Assembly: GCA_024220505.1 (NCBI GenBank)
Contig: JAKZZE010000004.1
Coordinates: 1,798,001-1,862,000 of the forward strand
From: Rhizopus arrhizus
Lineage: Eukaryota > Mucoromycota > Mucoromycetes > Mucorales > Rhizopodaceae
Reading direction: 5' to 3'
DNA: 64,000 nt
Within the stretch, counting starts at the first letter, position 1. Every line of letters begins with the position of its first letter. The notes beneath the pieces are model-generated. The model did no database searches, was not told the origin of the DNA, and worked only from the letters and a program-made list of their open reading frames with translations. Below are positions 1 through 12,000 of this stretch, piece by piece. Position numbers and translations under genes: made by a program.

Positions 1-405
1 CACTGCCTAAAAAGGAGTAAATATCATTGAAACGGAATCGACAATATAAAGGAGGGACTTACGCATACGCAAACGAAGTGTCTCCTTCTTCAAATACATT
101 GGTAATCAAACTAGCCATTTTAACTGTATGAGGATCAATTTGAGTGACTTGAGGATAGGCACTTAGATCATAAAATGTGGTGCCATTCATTGGATTAATA
201 CAACCATCTTTCACAGCCTATGCACATCATTTAGCTTGGAGTCAATAGTATAGAATCAATAGACAACCTGAGGATCTACAATAAAATTAAATTTTGAGCA
301 GATCGAACGATTGGCTTCAAACAAGTCATGACAAGCTGGGGCAGGGTCTTCTTGAACAGATTGCTGAACAAGTAAAAATAAAGAAAGGAGTATGAAAGTT
401 TTCAT
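1..405 (-). CDS. Secreted protein of unknown function, 3' part cut by window edge
   Basis: Three exons are readable on the minus strand: 405-268, 217-63 and the first bases of a third at 6-1. The introns are GT-AG (the second starts GTAAGT), and phases agree across the first junction. The product starts MKTFILLSLFLLVQQS, a typical signal peptide with a short basic start and a leucine-rich core. It continues into a mature part with scattered cysteines (PACHDLFEANRSIC) and an NGT glycosylation site. I do not recognise the family. Secretion is inferred from the signal peptide alone. The C-terminus lies outside the window, so length and domain content are unknown. The start is the first ATG in the open frame. 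Confidence 0.6.
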
Positions 406-457
406 AGTCTGTAATTTTAAGGAAGAAAAAGAGAAATAAAATGATGGCTCCTTTATT

Positions 458-500
<43 letters not shown>

Positions 501-1216
501 AACCAAAAAAAAAATTCCTTTCCCCTTCAGATAATGGAAAGGCCAGTTTGTAGTGTTCATTATGGATAATTATTCATATGTTTGTGTAACACTTTTGCAG
601 TTTCTACATTATGCTTTTCACTTTTATGAGTAGTAAATATGACAATATTGTCATTTATTTTATTCGTCTGGTTGCTTCAATATTGGACAGGACTTAGTTA
701 GTCATTCTATAAGATAATGATTGATACACTCCACTGTTTAAGGCTAATTGGGAGGATAAAGCATTAAAAATGTATTTTGTAGAAATGAATATCCTATTCT
801 AATAAGGGAGTGGTCTTAAATTTCCTTAAAAAAGTGCAGTATTTAAATGGAATTAGATTTACATTGATTATTGTATATTCACTTCGTTATAAACACTAGG
901 AAACATAATCCAAGGCAATCCCTTCTTTTTTTCCCCGATTGAAATGGGGATAAGACTCCATGTATTCTCCTTATTTCCTTTACTATATTATTGTATTAAA
1001 GTGTTATTCTATTGATTAAATAAAGTGATACATTATTAAATTCTTTTATAATTTGTTGATTGAATGATGTATGTCAATGCTGATGTCTTTACGTTTATTT
1101 ATGACGCATAACATAAAAATAAAGATTTCTTTAATAAGACTATAAAGTAATTTTATTGGTTTATTCTTTGTGTTTTGATCATTATGTGTTGTTGATGAGA
1201 TATAGTTCTATTATAT
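406..1216. other. Intergenic, with a 38-base T run
   Basis: No coding sequence seen on either strand. An uninterrupted run of 38 T sits at 462-499, just upstream of the minus-strand gene that starts at 405. The rest is AT-rich with many stops in all frames. Confidence 0.6.
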
Positions 1217-1776
1217 TCATGATTTACACTGAGCTTCTCCACTCTTTGGACAGCAGTAATCCGCGTCAGGATAAAAACAATCATCAGGGCATTCGTCAGG
1301 ACAATCCGTCATTTTACATCTTGTATTACATGCATCTTCACATACTGGAACACCTATAAAAGGGCAGCAAGGAGGGCCTGTATATCGACAACTGAAAGGA
1401 CATTCTATTGGGCTAGAACCTTTTTTTAATTCGTTTATTTGTTTTTATTTATTTATTTTACCATAAAGACGTCTTTACGAGACATCGTATACCAAAACAT
1501 CTTATAGGTTTGCAGACTGGAATACCCGCACCATAACAACCTCCACTGTTTGGATAGACACATTCATGTCCTTTTGGACATTTTGGACATTTCAATTGAT
1601 AATTAGGACAGAACACTTTTTATTTTTCAGGGACGTAAGAATGCTTTCTATTTTAGTAGCCTTCTTTTTTTTTTTTTAAACAAAGAAATAAGGATAAATT
1701 GTTACTTACAATCATGTCCACTAATGATAATAATTGAAAAAGTGATTAATACAAGTATGTATATAAACCATTTCAT
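1217..1776 (-). CDS. Small cysteine-rich secreted protein
   Basis: Three exons: 1776-1710, 1615-1462 and 1412-1217. They join in frame to give 138 residues. The N-terminus (MKWFIYILVLITFSIIIIS) is a signal peptide. The mature part is very rich in cysteine, with spacings such as CPKCPKGHEC, CPIECPFSC, CC, and CPDECPDDC near the end. This suggests a disulphide-stabilised extracellular protein. The middle exon would stop if read through, and the third acceptor at 1413 is the one that restores the frame. Cys-rich small secreted proteins in fungi include wall proteins, inhibitors and effector-like proteins, but I cannot name a family here. The next gene upstream of the secreted protein at 1-405, so two secreted products lie side by side on the same strand. 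Confidence 0.62.
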
Positions 1777-2421
1777 TTTTTAATAATAAAAATTAAAAAA
1801 AGAGAGAGAATAACAAATAGAAAAGATCAACATAATATTTTAATTCCAAAGAGAAAGAGGGGGGTCATAGCATTATATTAAGTAATGTTTGAATTCATAC
1901 AGATCACATAATTTGTATGTCAAATCAGCCAGTGACATCCAATGAATCCAAAGAATCAACAAAAGAGAGCGACAAGAGAGCTTGAAATTCAAGCATAAAG
2001 CGATCCTCAAAGGCAATCTTCAAGTGCTTTCTCTGAGAATAAAGTAAAAAATCAATGGTACTTTTCCTGTGTGTTTTATAAAGAATCCTAATCTTGTCCA
2101 ATTATTGTAAGAAGATATACTTTTTTTAGTAAGACATAAAGACCAATTTAGTTGGGGAGATGCAAATCTTATTCTTTTAGGATTTATTCATGCATGTCTT
2201 GCCGGTGGCTGTCTGTATGACTTAGGATGCAAAGTTGAATTCAAAAGTAATTCTTTATGTATGTATTAAAATGTCTCCTCATTCGACATGATCATGTACT
2301 TGCACAAAAAAAAAAAATTCATTGTACTCTTCTCTGAAATTAAGTGTCTTTTTTTTTGTAGGGGACCTGACATTGATTTAAAATCGAACTAGGTAGAATG
2401 GATAATAATGAATTTATTCAA
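1777..2421. other. Short gap with unresolved coding-like pieces on both strands
   Basis: On the plus strand, 2131-2250 is open without a start and reads like protein (…FSWGDANLILLGFIHACLAG), with a possible acceptor at 2130 and a GTAATT donor near 2250. On the minus strand, about 2040-1940 reads RKHLKIAFEDRFMLEFQALL and ends in a stop. These overlap poorly, and neither could be joined to a convincing start. One may be a small gene with tiny exons. Confidence 0.3.
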
Positions 2422-3379
2422 CTACATTAGTTTTGTAAACCAAGATTGATTACTTCGGTTTACTGTTAATAATTTACGTAATTTTAAAACAGAACCAGGC
2501 CTTATTTTAGCCATAGAAGAAGAAGTATGCTTGGTATATAACACTTGATTATTTGATTTCATATTCACAAGTTGTTGATCTTGAGCCTCTAATAAATCAT
2601 TGAGTAGTTTGTGTTGTATAAAAAAAGGTGCATCACGTGTATACATCTTCCACAGGTTCAATTCTTCTCTTATTTTATCCCCCAACTTTAAAGTGTGAGC
2701 ACACTAGAGTATATATCATCCTGTACATGTTTACCTGCTTTGTTTGTTCTTGTGCATTTTTATTTTTCAAAAGCACATTTCTGCGCTTATAATCTGCTTT
2801 TATACATAATGAAATGGTTTTTGCTATTTCAAGTTCCACAGTTGCTTTCTGTAATGTAGTCGCGTCATCTATAGAAAAGAATGAATAAAAGAATAAATTG
2901 TAGTCTTTATTTACCCAAAGTACGAAAATAGCAAGATGGATCAATGCCTAATTGTTTTAATTTAGTATTTAATTTATTCATCCATGCTATTTTTGGATTA
3001 TTTTCAACACAAAGACCCGATGCAGACTGGATAGCAGATTCCAACGTAGCTTCTGCATAAATTGCTTTATCCAGTCTTAAATTTTTTAATACACTCTCAA
3101 TTTGTCCTGTTCCATATTCCATATCCATCAGCACTTGGTTGATTAGATCCAATTGCTGAATCAATCCATTTAATTCGGCTGTCTTTTGTGCAAGTAGCGT
3201 TCTCAAGTTTATCACAGTTTCTGTTCCCTACTTGATCTTAGTCTTTTCATGTTTATGATATGACTCTGTTTAATTACTTTATCAAGATTTCTTAGTAATT
3301 GAGAGATTATTTCATCACTATTATCATTAACAAGTGTCAGTTCTGATATACTTTTTATTGCATCATTAGAATGGATCAT
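2422..3379 (-). CDS. Coiled-coil protein of unknown function
   Basis: Four exons are proposed: 3379-3265, 3220-2924, 2868-2735 and 2685-2422, giving 269 residues. The last three junctions keep phase with good GTAC/GTAAAC donors. The first donor (GTCATA) is weak and the first exon is less certain. The product has long heptad-like stretches (LLAQKTAELNGLIQQLDLI; QKATVELEIAKTISL) and no membrane segment, so an elongated coiled-coil subunit of a larger complex is likely. Kinetochore, augmin or vesicle-tether proteins look like this, but no signature allows a choice. The start is the first ATG (MIHSNDAIKSI). It lies 105 bases downstream of the MAPR gene on the same strand. Confidence 0.55.
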
Positions 3380-3488
3380 ATTTAAAAGAAAGAAAAGAAA
3401 AAAGAAAGAAAGAAAGAGACAGAGAAAAAGAGTCTTTTATAAATGCATTATTATTATTGTTTTAAAAAAAGAAAAAGACACATATCCT

Positions 3489-4113
3489 CTAAGGCTTTTG
3501 TTTCATAGCAGATTTACATGGTTTTGGTAAGGGAGCATCTTGAGGTATAGGATCATGAATGACACGTCCAATTTTATGATAAGTGTGATGATTTTCATAA
3601 AACTTTTTCCAATGTGCTACACCCTTCAATTCATTTTCATTTAAACCTCTCAAATCATGCGTCAAGTGGTCTTGAAAGCAACCTGTCACATAGGCTCTTG
3701 CTGCATCTTTACCCGAGAAATGATGGTAGCTACCTCCTTTTCCATACCATCCTCTCCCTTTCGTAACATCAAATACCTCGCCACTAAAATTAAAGTTATT
3801 AAAAAAAGAGGTGATTTAGAATTGAGTGCTTACTCTATAGCCAAGTAAATAGGTAATGAAGGATCTGTTCCATCATACTTTAATAATTCTTTTTCTGTAA
3901 ATATCCTTTCCTTGCGCTATTTTACTGTTATGAAATAGAATAAAAAAATATATCCTTATTTACCGGCATATAAGTGTTTATATTTGTCCATTTTCCACGA
4001 TAACCCCAAGTCCAAGTCTCAGTGATCAGATAAGAGCCTAAAAAGAAGAACAAAAGTAACCAAGAAAACCCGATGAGTCCTTGATTTAACAGTGAGCTTT
4101 TTCTTTTTGTCAT
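3489..4113 (-). CDS. Membrane-anchored cytochrome b5-like heme/steroid-binding (MAPR) protein
   Basis: Three exons, 4113-3964, 3910-3834 and 3783-3489, join in phase to 173 residues. Residues about 12-32 form one transmembrane anchor (GLIGFSWLLLFFFLGSYLI). The rest matches the MAPR fold: the domain opens with FTEKELLKYDGTD and PIYLAI, then GEVFDVTKG and YGKGGSYHHFSGKDAARAY. It closes with LNENELKGVAHWKKFYENHH, the usual C-terminal part of the family. Known MAPR proteins (Dap1, PGRMC, neuferricin, neudesin) bind heme and act in sterol metabolism, P450 support or signalling, often at the ER. Those roles are family knowledge, not shown here. A basic, proline-rich tail follows. A P450 gene lies 12 kb away, with no evidence of a link. 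Confidence 0.85.
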
Positions 4114-4204
4114 TAAAAAAGAAAGAGAGAAATAGAAAGAAAAAATAGCGGAAGTGAAATATAAAAAAAGGAGAGTGGAAAAAAAAAATAGAGTTCAAGT
4201 TTAA

Positions 4205-5099
4205 TTATAAAAGTGGTTGGTAAGAATAATCAGGCGGTGATAAAGAGGCGATTAAACAAAGAACGATGGAAAGAATGATACTTAATATCCAACTGATAAT
4301 ACACAAGATAAATGAATAGTTGTATCTTGTTCCTATATAAAATGTCGCACTCGTGTTGAACAAATAAGCAATGGCCGCCATTGAAAATGCTTGTGGAAGT
4401 GCTATTTAAAAGTTGAGTATAGATATTGTGATGATAGAGGCACTAACCATAGAGGATGAGCATGCTATTTTATATGAGTCAGTGAATAAACTTTAAAGAA
4501 ATTATGTATGAATTTACAATGAAACAGGTGCCCATGCTTTGGATCTTTTACGTCTTTGACTACACATTGTAGCTAATAAGGCAAAAATAGTTAATCCACC
4601 TACAATGGCAGCAACTACCATGCCTGCAGCAGCAGCTCTCCTTTTTCATATAAGTAATGTTTTTTTTTTTTAAAAAAAAAAATTATATGATTTTATCTAC
4701 CACAATTCACAAAATCCATCTGCAATGATTGTATTTAATATGCAGTCAATAAGTTGGTTGATATTATATTACCTTCTTGGCAATCACCGTAATCATAGGA
4801 AGGAAAAGGTCGACACTCTCTTATCATACTTTTTTATATATAAATTAATATCAATCGATTGGTTGATAAAAAGAACGCAAACCTTCTACATAGCTTGAAT
4901 AATCCATAGTTTGTTTCCATATAAAACGGTATTGGTGTAGCAAATGTAAGCCTATATAATAGAATAATAAGTCTTTTTTTTATGATTTAATATTGTTTTT
5001 ATTGAACCATTTTGGGAATATCAGCGCACACAAAGTTAAAGCATAGTTACAAATAAAAATAAAAAAAGTGATAACATAAGTAAGTAAAGATACTCCCAT
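4205..5099 (-). CDS. Claudin/SUR7-like four-helix membrane protein
   Basis: Seven exons in consistent phase: 5099-5008, 4951-4883, 4819-4773, 4719-4701, 4640-4518, 4464-4448 and 4401-4205, giving 187 residues. Two exons are only 19 and 17 nt. Helix 1 is near residues 3-28 (LLTYVITFFIFICNYALTL) and is followed by FPKWL. The extracellular loop contains YGLFKLC and paired cysteines (ECRPF, GDC, GFCELW). Helix 2 is AAAAGMVVAAIVGGLTIFAL, then a basic loop and helices 3 and 4. This order (helix, W and Cys-rich loop, three helices) is typical of fungal claudin-like, SUR7 and PalI-type proteins, which sit in the plasma membrane and organise domains or sense pH and wall stress. The exact subfamily is not determined. 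The start at 5099 was chosen because upstream sequence is a poly-T tract and a separate short frame. Confidence 0.72.
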
Positions 5100-8000
5100 T
5101 GTTTTATTAAAAAAGAAAAAAAAAAAAAAAATTAAAAATAAAAATAAAAATACTTTTATCACCTGTAGAGAGAACGTGACATCATTTATGCTAAGATATA
5201 TTTCGCTTGCACACACATTGGCTTTTGTTTTGATTTCTTTTCGTCTCATTCAACTCGAAAATCATTTCTGATTATTTTTCGGAAATAAGTAAGAAATATG
5301 GCAAAGGCAGTTAACGACAGTCGGATATCTTTTTTATAAGCTTTATTTTTTTGATGGCAACTTTTTAATGTACCAAGAAAAAGGAAGCGAATGTTTATTG
5401 GGAATTTGTACATGACATTGAACAATGTTAAATACAATAAAGTCAATTACAATATCAAAAAAATAGAAAGTTGCAAATTGAACGGACGGCTTGAAAGGAA
5501 CAAATTGAAGAATTTGTAGAATTCACAAATTGAAAGAATTGGGAAGTTTTAATGTGTTGCTACTAGGCGTACGATTCAATAAAAGATATGTACGACGGAA
5601 GCAAGTAAGAACAGGTATTGTCCTTATTATTCTACATTATAAACTAGATTCTCAACTACCTTCGTATTGATTTGTAGATGAATAATGCACTCCATAATAA
5701 AATTAAAATACAACTTCTTTACAAAGAGAAGTTATCACTGAATAAAGTATCTGTAAATCAAGTATCTGTACATCAGAGTATAGACGATAAAGTAATGTAA
5801 TTAGTGATAGATTTGAAATATTACTAGTGGTGATTACATCTCTTGTAATCCTAAAAGTGATTTCACTATTGATGCATTATTAGGCAAAATGGATTATCTC
5901 CAACCATGTAGTTCTTGTTAATAGGGGTAATCGACTACACTCAATGAACTATTAAAGAAAAACTATCAAGCCATCAACACAGCGTTAACACAAAGGAATT
6001 TGTTGTTGGAGCAGTCTTTCATAAGAGATTCTCTTATATACTCTGTATCTGAAGATTGTATCATGTATTGCTTTGATACCAAAAACAGCAAAGGCTGTGA
6101 GTGTATTAAATTTAAATTAAGACTTAGAGGTTCTTAGTACTTCATACTACCCTATTGTCTGATATTGTAAATTTGAATGATGATAATTGGTTTTTCATAT
6201 ATAATTCATACTTGATAAGTGTAAAAGTAGCAATGTATGAATTAAAACATAGCTGGGCCCTTCAAAGTGAGAAGACGGATAAAACTTATTTGAATAAGTA
6301 GAGAGAAGGGGAGATGACGGTTTAAGGATAGAGAAGTGGAAAAAGAGAAGAAAAAAAAAAGGAGGAGGGGGAGAGACATCCAAAGAAAAGTGAAAGAGTT
6401 TGTATAGCAAGCTTACTGACGATTTCTTGGATTGGTAGCATAAGATGATAATTATACTACTCCTTGAATACAAATGGATTACTACAGCAGACACAAGAAA
6501 TCCTTCTTTCTAGTTTTGTAAGCAGAATGAATGTTACTAAGCTGTTGATTAATGAAAGCCAAAAATCAAAGGAGAATTAACTTAAAATAGATGAAGAACA
6601 CAAGCCAAGAAGTAGTATGAGCCCATAATAATGAAAACCGAGCTCAAGTAATTAAAAAGCTAGGGCTCAAGATGAAGATGATTGAGCTTGAACTTGACGG
6701 TTGAGAAAATAGCAAAAACTCATACAAAGCAGGATTTTTATTTTTTCTGTTGCTTTATTGTCTTTCAGGACATAATTTATCGCTTTACTTCTTTTCCTGT
6801 TAAATCTCATTGTTGTTGCGCATTGTAATTATTGCTTGAATAAATACCTATATAATTAACTTCATATTTATACCAACAATATATGCTTTGTATTGAACAA
6901 TAGTATTCATGTTGTATAAAAAGCACGCATAAACATACTAGGATCACGTCCTAGATCTATAGCTTCCCTGCCAAATAGCTCGATCACTAACCAAAATTGG
7001 ACCTTTTAAGCTATTGTGATATTATATAAATTATTCCAAACATCTTTGCTTATATTTGCCATAGAAAGACAGCAAGGCTATATATTAAAAATTGTAGTGC
7101 TGAAGTTCAGAAGTACTATAAGAAATTAAAAAGACGATACCCAGTCAAATCTGCAAGGAATTTTTACATAAATAAGCTAATTGGACTAACGAATTTAGAT
7201 ATCGAATGAGTTTATGGGTTAAAAGGGAAATTCCTCTGTGTATAACACTTACTACCTTGTACTGTGTAGACATTGATGTTAATTTATAATGTTCATTCTA
7301 GTTATGTGTATATATGAAGAAAATAAAAAAGAATGAATTTTCTACAAACGGTGCATATACAAAAATGGACATAATCTTAACATTGTAAAATAGAGAATAT
7401 TCCAATGAAAGCATAAATAGAATAAAAAATTAAATGCTAGTGAGCTAAACAAATATCCAAGCAATTAGAGCCAACACATTATCTATCATAAAATGTTCAA
7501 GTTGGTCCAAAATGTCTTGTCTATAACAAAGAAGCCAAAGCAAACAAAATTCACAAAATATTTTCTATGCATCACGGACATTGGTTGTCAAAGCTATTAG
7601 AGATTTGCCTTTTAATGTATTGAAATAAAAAATATTCATAGATATTAGTAACTAGCTTATTAACACTGTCAAATCCTTCTGTAGGCTTTTGTTGACTTTT
7701 ACATGAACGCAACTCAAAATATATTAAATTTAGTTAAATATACATTGTCAATTAAACTAGGAAAAACAACAAATAGATAAAAAAGGAAACTTAATAATCG
7801 ATGAGTCTCTTGAACCTCTTTAATGAGTAAAGACAAAAGAGAGGACCTATTGAATACAAAGTATGTCTTATTTTATAAAATTAAAAATGATTTCTATATT
7901 GAAAGTAGACTTGATACAGAAATGAACCCTTTATTTGTATGTTATTACACTTTAATAATAAAAATAATAGGAAATGAGAGGTCTCTAAATCACAAATAAA

Positions 8001-8369
8001 GTTTATGCAGAAAATAGTTGTACAAACGATAACATTGTCTTCTTTACTATAATGCAATTTTCATAAAAATGATTAAAGATTCTCTTCTTCTTCTTCTTTT
8101 TTTTTTCTTAGGGCTTAAGTTTCATGTTATTAACTATAAAAAATTATAAAAACAAAATATGTCGTTATATTTATTTATTTGTTAGTTTAGTGGGCCTTTT
8201 TTCATTTATTTACCGTTTCAAAGTAGATAAACAAGTTTTTTGAATTCTTGGAAAATCAAGAATGAAGTAATAATTCCCTCCAGTCGTGGAATAGTATGAT
8301 TGGTTTATATACATTTGGCAGTCCAGCTAAAAAACCTATAAAAAGAAGTTCAATTGAAGCATACTCTTT
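5100..8369. other. Gene-poor region with decayed coding pieces
   Basis: No intact gene was found in 3.3 kb. Plus-strand fragments still read like protein. About 5679-5800 starts MNNALHNKIKIQLLYKEKL. About 5835-5920 contains GDYISCNPKSDFTIDALLGK. About 5934-6139 contains LNELLKKNYQAINTALTQRN and CFDTKNSKGCECIKF. About 7087-7209 contains SAEVQKYYKKLKRRYPVKSA. Stops and gaps separate them, so this looks like an old gene or repeat in decay. Positions 5745-5775 hold an imperfect tandem duplication (AAGTATCTGTAAATC / AAGTATCTGTACATC). Confidence 0.4.
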
Positions 8370-8381
8370 TCTTTTCAAGAT
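8370..8381. repeat. Target-site duplication, left copy, of LINE element A
   Basis: TCTTTTCAAGAT occurs here and again at 13031-13042 directly after the poly(A) tail. A 12-bp direct repeat in exactly these places is the mark of target-primed reverse transcription. Confidence 0.85.
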
Positions 8382-8384
8382 TTC

Positions 8385-9056
8385 ACTATCCCTTCCACCG
8401 AGACTAACGGATATGACACTATTTACATTCCTAGATCTCGGCGTTTGAGCCGTACTGAGATACGACGACGATTCCATCGGCTGGGCATTGACACTAATCG
8501 TATAATAGATATAAGTCTCCCCGCACGCTCTGTCATTGGTCTCTTAGTTCATCAGGCCTTCAGATCAGAACTCGTTGCAACTCTACAGGACTGTCACATT
8601 CAAATCATTCCTGACTTCTCCCCATCGGCACCTGAGCATATTGCCGATCCTAAATACAGCTCTTACTCTGACGAGGAACGTTCCAGACTAGGGCAGGCCT
8701 TTCACTAAGATCGATGTATCCGCACTCTAAGATTCATTCGTCCCCATTTAACTCCTAGTGTCGCTCGATATTTCATTGCTCAGCAATGGATTAATGAGAC
8801 GTTAGCGACCGACATCATCAAACATCGTGCCCCTAAGCCATTGAAGAAACGCAAAACAGAGGATTCGTCCTCAATTATTGACGTATTTAGCAGATTCCGT
8901 CCAACACATGCTAATCAAGATTCCGACGATATGGAATTGGAAATTGGCGAAGAATTCGCACCTGGAGCCTTTGATTCAGACTCTGAAATAGAGAACGATT
9001 CCAAGGTCAAAGACAGTTCCGAGTACTCGAAGACGCCCATTCCCTCATCCCAATGA
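8385..9056 (+). pseudogene. LINE A ORF1, truncated and with a premature stop
   Basis: The frame is open from the element start through an in-frame TAA at 8706-8708 and on to TGA at 9054-9056. The readable protein begins near YIPRSRRLSRTEIRRRF and includes RLGIDTNRIIDISLPARS, matching the ORF1 of LINE B later in the window (RLGVNNARLLDIHYPARH). The stop falls at a position where LINE B has glutamine, so a CAA-to-TAA change is likely. Downstream are a basic stretch (KPLKKRKTEDSS) and an acidic C-terminus. ORF1 proteins of LINEs bind the element RNA. The N-terminal zinc-binding part seen in LINE B is missing by truncation. Confidence 0.8.
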
Positions 9057-12000
9057 GTGAGGAACGTCGATCAACTTCGGTTAAGATAGGCTCTATTAAC
9101 TGTCGGAGTCTATCCAAACCATCCGATATACCCAGAAGACAGTCTTTTACCAACTTCCTCCGCCACCAATCCTTAGACATTCTAACTATGCAAGAAACAC
9201 ATGCCGCTCCTTTGGATATCCAAAAATCCTTAAATATGCTATTACAGGCCAGCTCAAGCCTCTGGTCCTCCCACTGTGGTATTGTTTCCCTTAACAAAAA
9301 TATTACCATCACTCCAGTCTTGTCTGCATTTGATCACCGCTTTTTGATTGGTAATGTTAGCCACGTCAACTCCTATTTTTCTCCTTTCTATGTTATGACC
9401 ATCTATGCACCTGCCGAGCACTCCCAGCGACGACAGTTTTTCACATCTTTAGCTGAGTTTGCACCTATGATCTCTCTCCTTCAGTCCACATCTAGTCGAT
9501 TGATAATCACTGGTGACTTCAATTACTCTCCACTTACGCGTCATGGAGCCCCGTCCTCATGGTTAGCGCTCTTGGAGCAACATATGCACAACTGTATGTT
9601 CCGTCCTTTAGATACACACCCGACCTTTCGTCGTGGCATCTCTTTAAGTACCATAGATTACATATATGCCACTCCATCTCTACACTCATCTATATGCTCT
9701 CCTTCTATAGATTTTATCAACAATCAATGGACCGATCATGCTCTGATCACAGTCTCTCTCAAATTGACCAGTGAGTCCAATGGACCTGGTTTGTGGCGTT
9801 TGAATCCTAACTTCCTACAAAACAAACGATTTGTTGATGCTCTATCTCGAATGCTTGAGGAATATGCGTCCTCTCTCACATTAGATATAACGGAGCCACA
9901 CCAGCTCTGGGAACAATTGAAACACAAAATCAAGCAACTAGCACGATCCTTTGGACGTCGTCATGCCTCTTGGCGCTCACAGCAGCTTCGTCGTCTACAA
10001 AGTAAGCGCAATCGTATTCTCCGTTCTTTTAAGCAAAGTGGTGCATTGAACCCCCTCTTGGAAGTTGTCGAACGACAGATTGGCTCATTACAAAACGAGA
10101 TCGTGAGGAACAATATCCTTAGAGCCGGTAAACATTGGCGAGAACATGGGGAAACCTCAGCTGGATACCTTAAACGCACTATCAATACTAGAGCTGCTTC
10201 GCGCCATATTCCGAGCCTGAAAGACACCCCTGAGTCCGAATGTACATCCGATGCCAACGAGATTCAGACTATTGCCAAACGCTTCTATAAGCAACTCTAT
10301 TCTTGTGACCCAATATCCTCCGAAAACCTTGATAAAATGCTCACTCACATTTCTACACAGGATAGATTACCATCCGAGGCTTCTGTTGCTCTTATGACAC
10401 CTTTCTCCATAGATGAACTAATACAGGCATCTGGTCGTTGTCCAACTGCTAGTAGTCCCGGGATCGACGGTATTCCTTACGAAGTCTTATCGCTGATCTT
10501 TCGAACAGAGTCAATGCAGCAGTTCATTCTTCACATCTATAACCAAGCCCTCACATCTGGCTTATTCCCCAAAAGTTGGACTTCTACATGCACAGTACTC
10601 CTGCCAAAGAAAGGTGACCTCAATCTACTTCAAAATTGGCGACCCATTTCGCTTATCAACACCGATGCGAAGGTGTTTACCAGGCTACTCTCTGCCCGCT
10701 TATTAACACACTGTTCATCCTTGATCCATGATGCTCAGAAAGGTTTTATGCCGCAACGATTCATCGGCGATAATGGTCTTATGATGCAGCTTGCTAAAGT
10801 TGAAGCAGAACAAAAACAATCTTCTGAAATTTGTCTATTACTCGACCAGGAAAAGGCATACGATCGGGTACACCCCGAATATCTTCGAAAGGTGATGCTC
10901 CAGTTTGGATTCCCTCCTTCTCTCGTCTCTATGATATGTAAGCTCTTCTTTGAAACACATATTCACCTCAACATCAATGGCTTCATCACAACGCCGTTTA
11001 CACAGGAACGAGGTCTTAGACAGGGCGACCCGCTATCACCACTGCTGTTTAACATTGCCTTTGACCCCTTTCTACGCTCTATCGTGAATGACACCGCCAT
11101 TAAGGGTTTTCAATATCGCGCGTCTCCCACGCCATCTGGTCTGCATCTGGTTCCTCCCCCTCCTGTGAAAATACTTGCTTATGCTGATGATATTGCAGTT
11201 TTTTTCCAAAATCAAGATGACTTCCAACGCTTCTGTATACGTTATGACGAATATGCTCAAGCGTCAAACGCTAAGCTTAACCTCGGCAAAACCGAAGCCT
11301 TTTCCCTATCTGGCTGTCCTAACCCGACATGGCAATCCTTCTTGTCATCACAAGGAATCACTACATGGCACGACCGCAACTCTACATCTGCAATCAGATA
11401 TCTTGGCTTTCCCATATACTCCTCTATCGCCCAAAGGAATGCATTCGTCAACGAGCTTACTCTCAAGATACAAAACGCCTGCGCCCTTCAAAGTCAAAGG
11501 AATCTATCATTCCGAGGCCGGGTAACAGTAATGAACACCTTGATCTACTCTAAGCTTTGGTATGTCCTCCGGTTACTCAGTGTTCCGCAGCCAACTTTAC
11601 AAAAATTCGCATCCATTGGCTATCAATTTGTCACGCAGTCAGTTTTTCCGAAACTTAAACAGGAGTTTTTGTTCGTAGATCGTCAGGTCGGCGGCCTCAA
11701 ACTTCTGAGTCCTTCTAAGCAACAGCTGGTCTTACAATGGAAATGGCTTCGTCCCTTACTCTTGTCACATAATAGTCGTTCGGTCTCTACTATCATTCAT
11801 TATCTGACGTATTCAATTCAACATCACTTTGATGCCATAGACCCGTTGCTTCCACTGCTCTTTCCTTTACGTCGAAAAGGGCCTTTAGGCAAGACAAATG
11901 AACTGAACATATTTACTAATCTTTTTCGCACAATGGATGCCCTCGATAAAAGTTACCAACACACTCAGTTATCCCCTGCTACATGTCTTCAGCTACCATT

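Noticed and set aside
6195..6494. 99-codon minus-strand frame with poly-Pro/Phe runs
   Set aside because: Composition comes from an A/G-rich stretch. No start context, domain or splice partner.
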